A stretch of DNA of 64,000 nt from Galeruca laticollis (lineage: Eukaryota > Arthropoda > Insecta > Coleoptera > Chrysomelidae): positions 196,147,044 through 196,211,043 of the forward strand of contig OY998180.1 in assembly GCA_963921935.1 (NCBI GenBank), given 5' to 3'. A program made the translations under genes and the position numbers. The notes under the pieces are model-generated. The model was not told the origin of the DNA. It did not search any database and worked only from the letters and a program-made list of their open reading frames with translations. Positions 63,180 to 64,000 of the stretch are shown one piece after another (position 1 is the stretch's first letter; every line of letters begins with the position of its first letter).

Positions 63180-63556
63180 AAATTCAATACCTAATTTACA
63201 CCCACTATAACGGATGTCTTATGTGTGATCTCTGTCTGAGTTTTTGGCTGAGTTTTTTTTGGTAAGCAATGATTGTAGGAGTGATGAGAGATTTTGTGGA
63301 TAAAGTCCCTGATAGTGGGTATATTGGCCCTATTATGTAGCCAGGTGCTGCGACTGTATTTGACGAAGTTGGAATTACATAATGCCATGTGGAGCACTTA
63401 TTTTGTATTATTTATAGTGGCAGAAAAGTATACCAGGGTCCCATATGTGAGTATGGATCTGATAATCTTTTTGTATAGGAGTATTTTGTTATGAGAGGAT
63501 AATTTGCTTGAGTAACAGATTAGGGGGTATATCTTGTTCATTGCAGTATACATGTA
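63180..63556 (-). mobile_element. Non-LTR RT C-terminal remnant
   Basis: Minus strand: AMNKIYPLICYSSKLSSHNK, ILLYKKIIRSILTYGTLVYF, then CNSNFVKYSRSTWLHNRANI and PTIRDFIHKISHHSY. This is the region after the catalytic core in Jockey-type RTs. It is bounded on the right by a MITE end at 63557. Confidence 0.65.
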
Positions 63557-63742
63557 TACAGAGTGGCCCAAAAGTCTGGAAACGGCCAATTATCTCGTAA
63601 ACTGCTAGTCCTAATTGTACAAAATTTGGGGTACACCTATTTTGCGATACGGAGATTCCAGATTTAAAATTTGCAATGTTGCCAGATTTCCTGTTTCTCT
63701 TATATTATTAGTAACTTTGGTTTTTCAAATGCATCACCCTGT
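63557..63742. mobile_element. Mariner-type MITE
   Basis: TACAGAGTGGCCCAAAAGTC at the left and CATCACCCTGTA at the right form short inverted ends (TATACAGRGTG) with TA flanks. About 186 bases, non-coding. Confidence 0.5.
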
Positions 63743-64000
63743 ATATTCAGTCGTTTTTGGAACCTCCTATTCAATACGAGTTCAACCATATGTAACACTT
63801 ATGATTTTCTGTAGTCTGGAAGGTCTTAAATACATAAAACAGTAAAAAATATGTAGATTTGAAGTAATTTAAATGTAGAATGCTGTGATTTTGACATTTG
63901 TCCACCATTTACATTATTAACTAAAACTGACAGTAGTTTGATGTGTTTTGGAAAGTTCTACAAGGTAAATTGCTTCTCTATAATGGCCCTTAACGAAAAA
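63743..64000. other. Unassigned sequence at the right edge
   Basis: Nothing recognised in the last 258 bases. Confidence 0.3.

Noticed and set aside
1..64000. CRISPR arrays, tRNA or rRNA genes, operons, toxin or defence systems
   Set aside because: No direct-repeat/spacer arrays, cloverleaf genes or bacterial-type gene order were seen. The window is ordinary transposon-rich insect DNA with intron-containing genes.

Overview
This is a piece of an insect genome. The mix of retroelements and DNA transposons suggests a beetle, but that is inference. The evidence is intron-containing host genes with GT/AG splice sites, strongly AT-rich intergenic DNA, an Arf6 almost identical to the animal protein, and a dense, layered load of decayed mobile elements. 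There are no operons, CRISPR arrays or recognisable tRNA/rRNA genes.

Host genes, left to right. (1) The last exon of a ZNF706-like small zinc-finger gene (4676-4765, +); its 5' exons are not visible. (2) A complete Csk tyrosine-kinase gene (-), with nine coding exons between 10022 and 35889 plus a probable 5'UTR exon at 36308-36356; the spliced product is 492 aa, with an SH2 and a kinase domain but no SH3 domain that I can see. (3) A complete three-exon GILT-type thiol-reductase-like gene (+, 36993-45749, 223 aa), head-to-head with Csk across about 640 bp. (4) An unidentified terminal-exon candidate (53717-53809, -). (5) Arf6/Arf51F (55163-55690, +), with one coding exon and a probable 5'UTR intron.

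Nearly everything else is mobile DNA, much of it in the Csk and GILT introns. It includes a BEL/Pao LTR element (13.3-19.8 kb) that splits an RNase-H-bearing non-LTR element; several Jockey/CR1/I-like reverse-transcriptase remnants; a Penelope-like GIY-YIG remnant; four piggyBac-type remnants; two hAT elements; several IS630/mariner (DDE_3) fragments; many foldback or MITE elements with clear arms; and three copies of one uncharacterised repeated gene family (1.6-2.7, 47.1-48.0 and 56.2-57.6 kb). All mobile coding sequences are broken by stops or frameshifts.

I see no convincing new multi-gene system. The best leads are sequence oddities in Csk (no SH3, Cys in the glycine loop, shortened beta3-alphaC segment), the doubly nested mariner/foldback structure at 42.6-44.8 kb, the recurring GHTxMEVD gene family, and the orphan exon at 53.7 kb.
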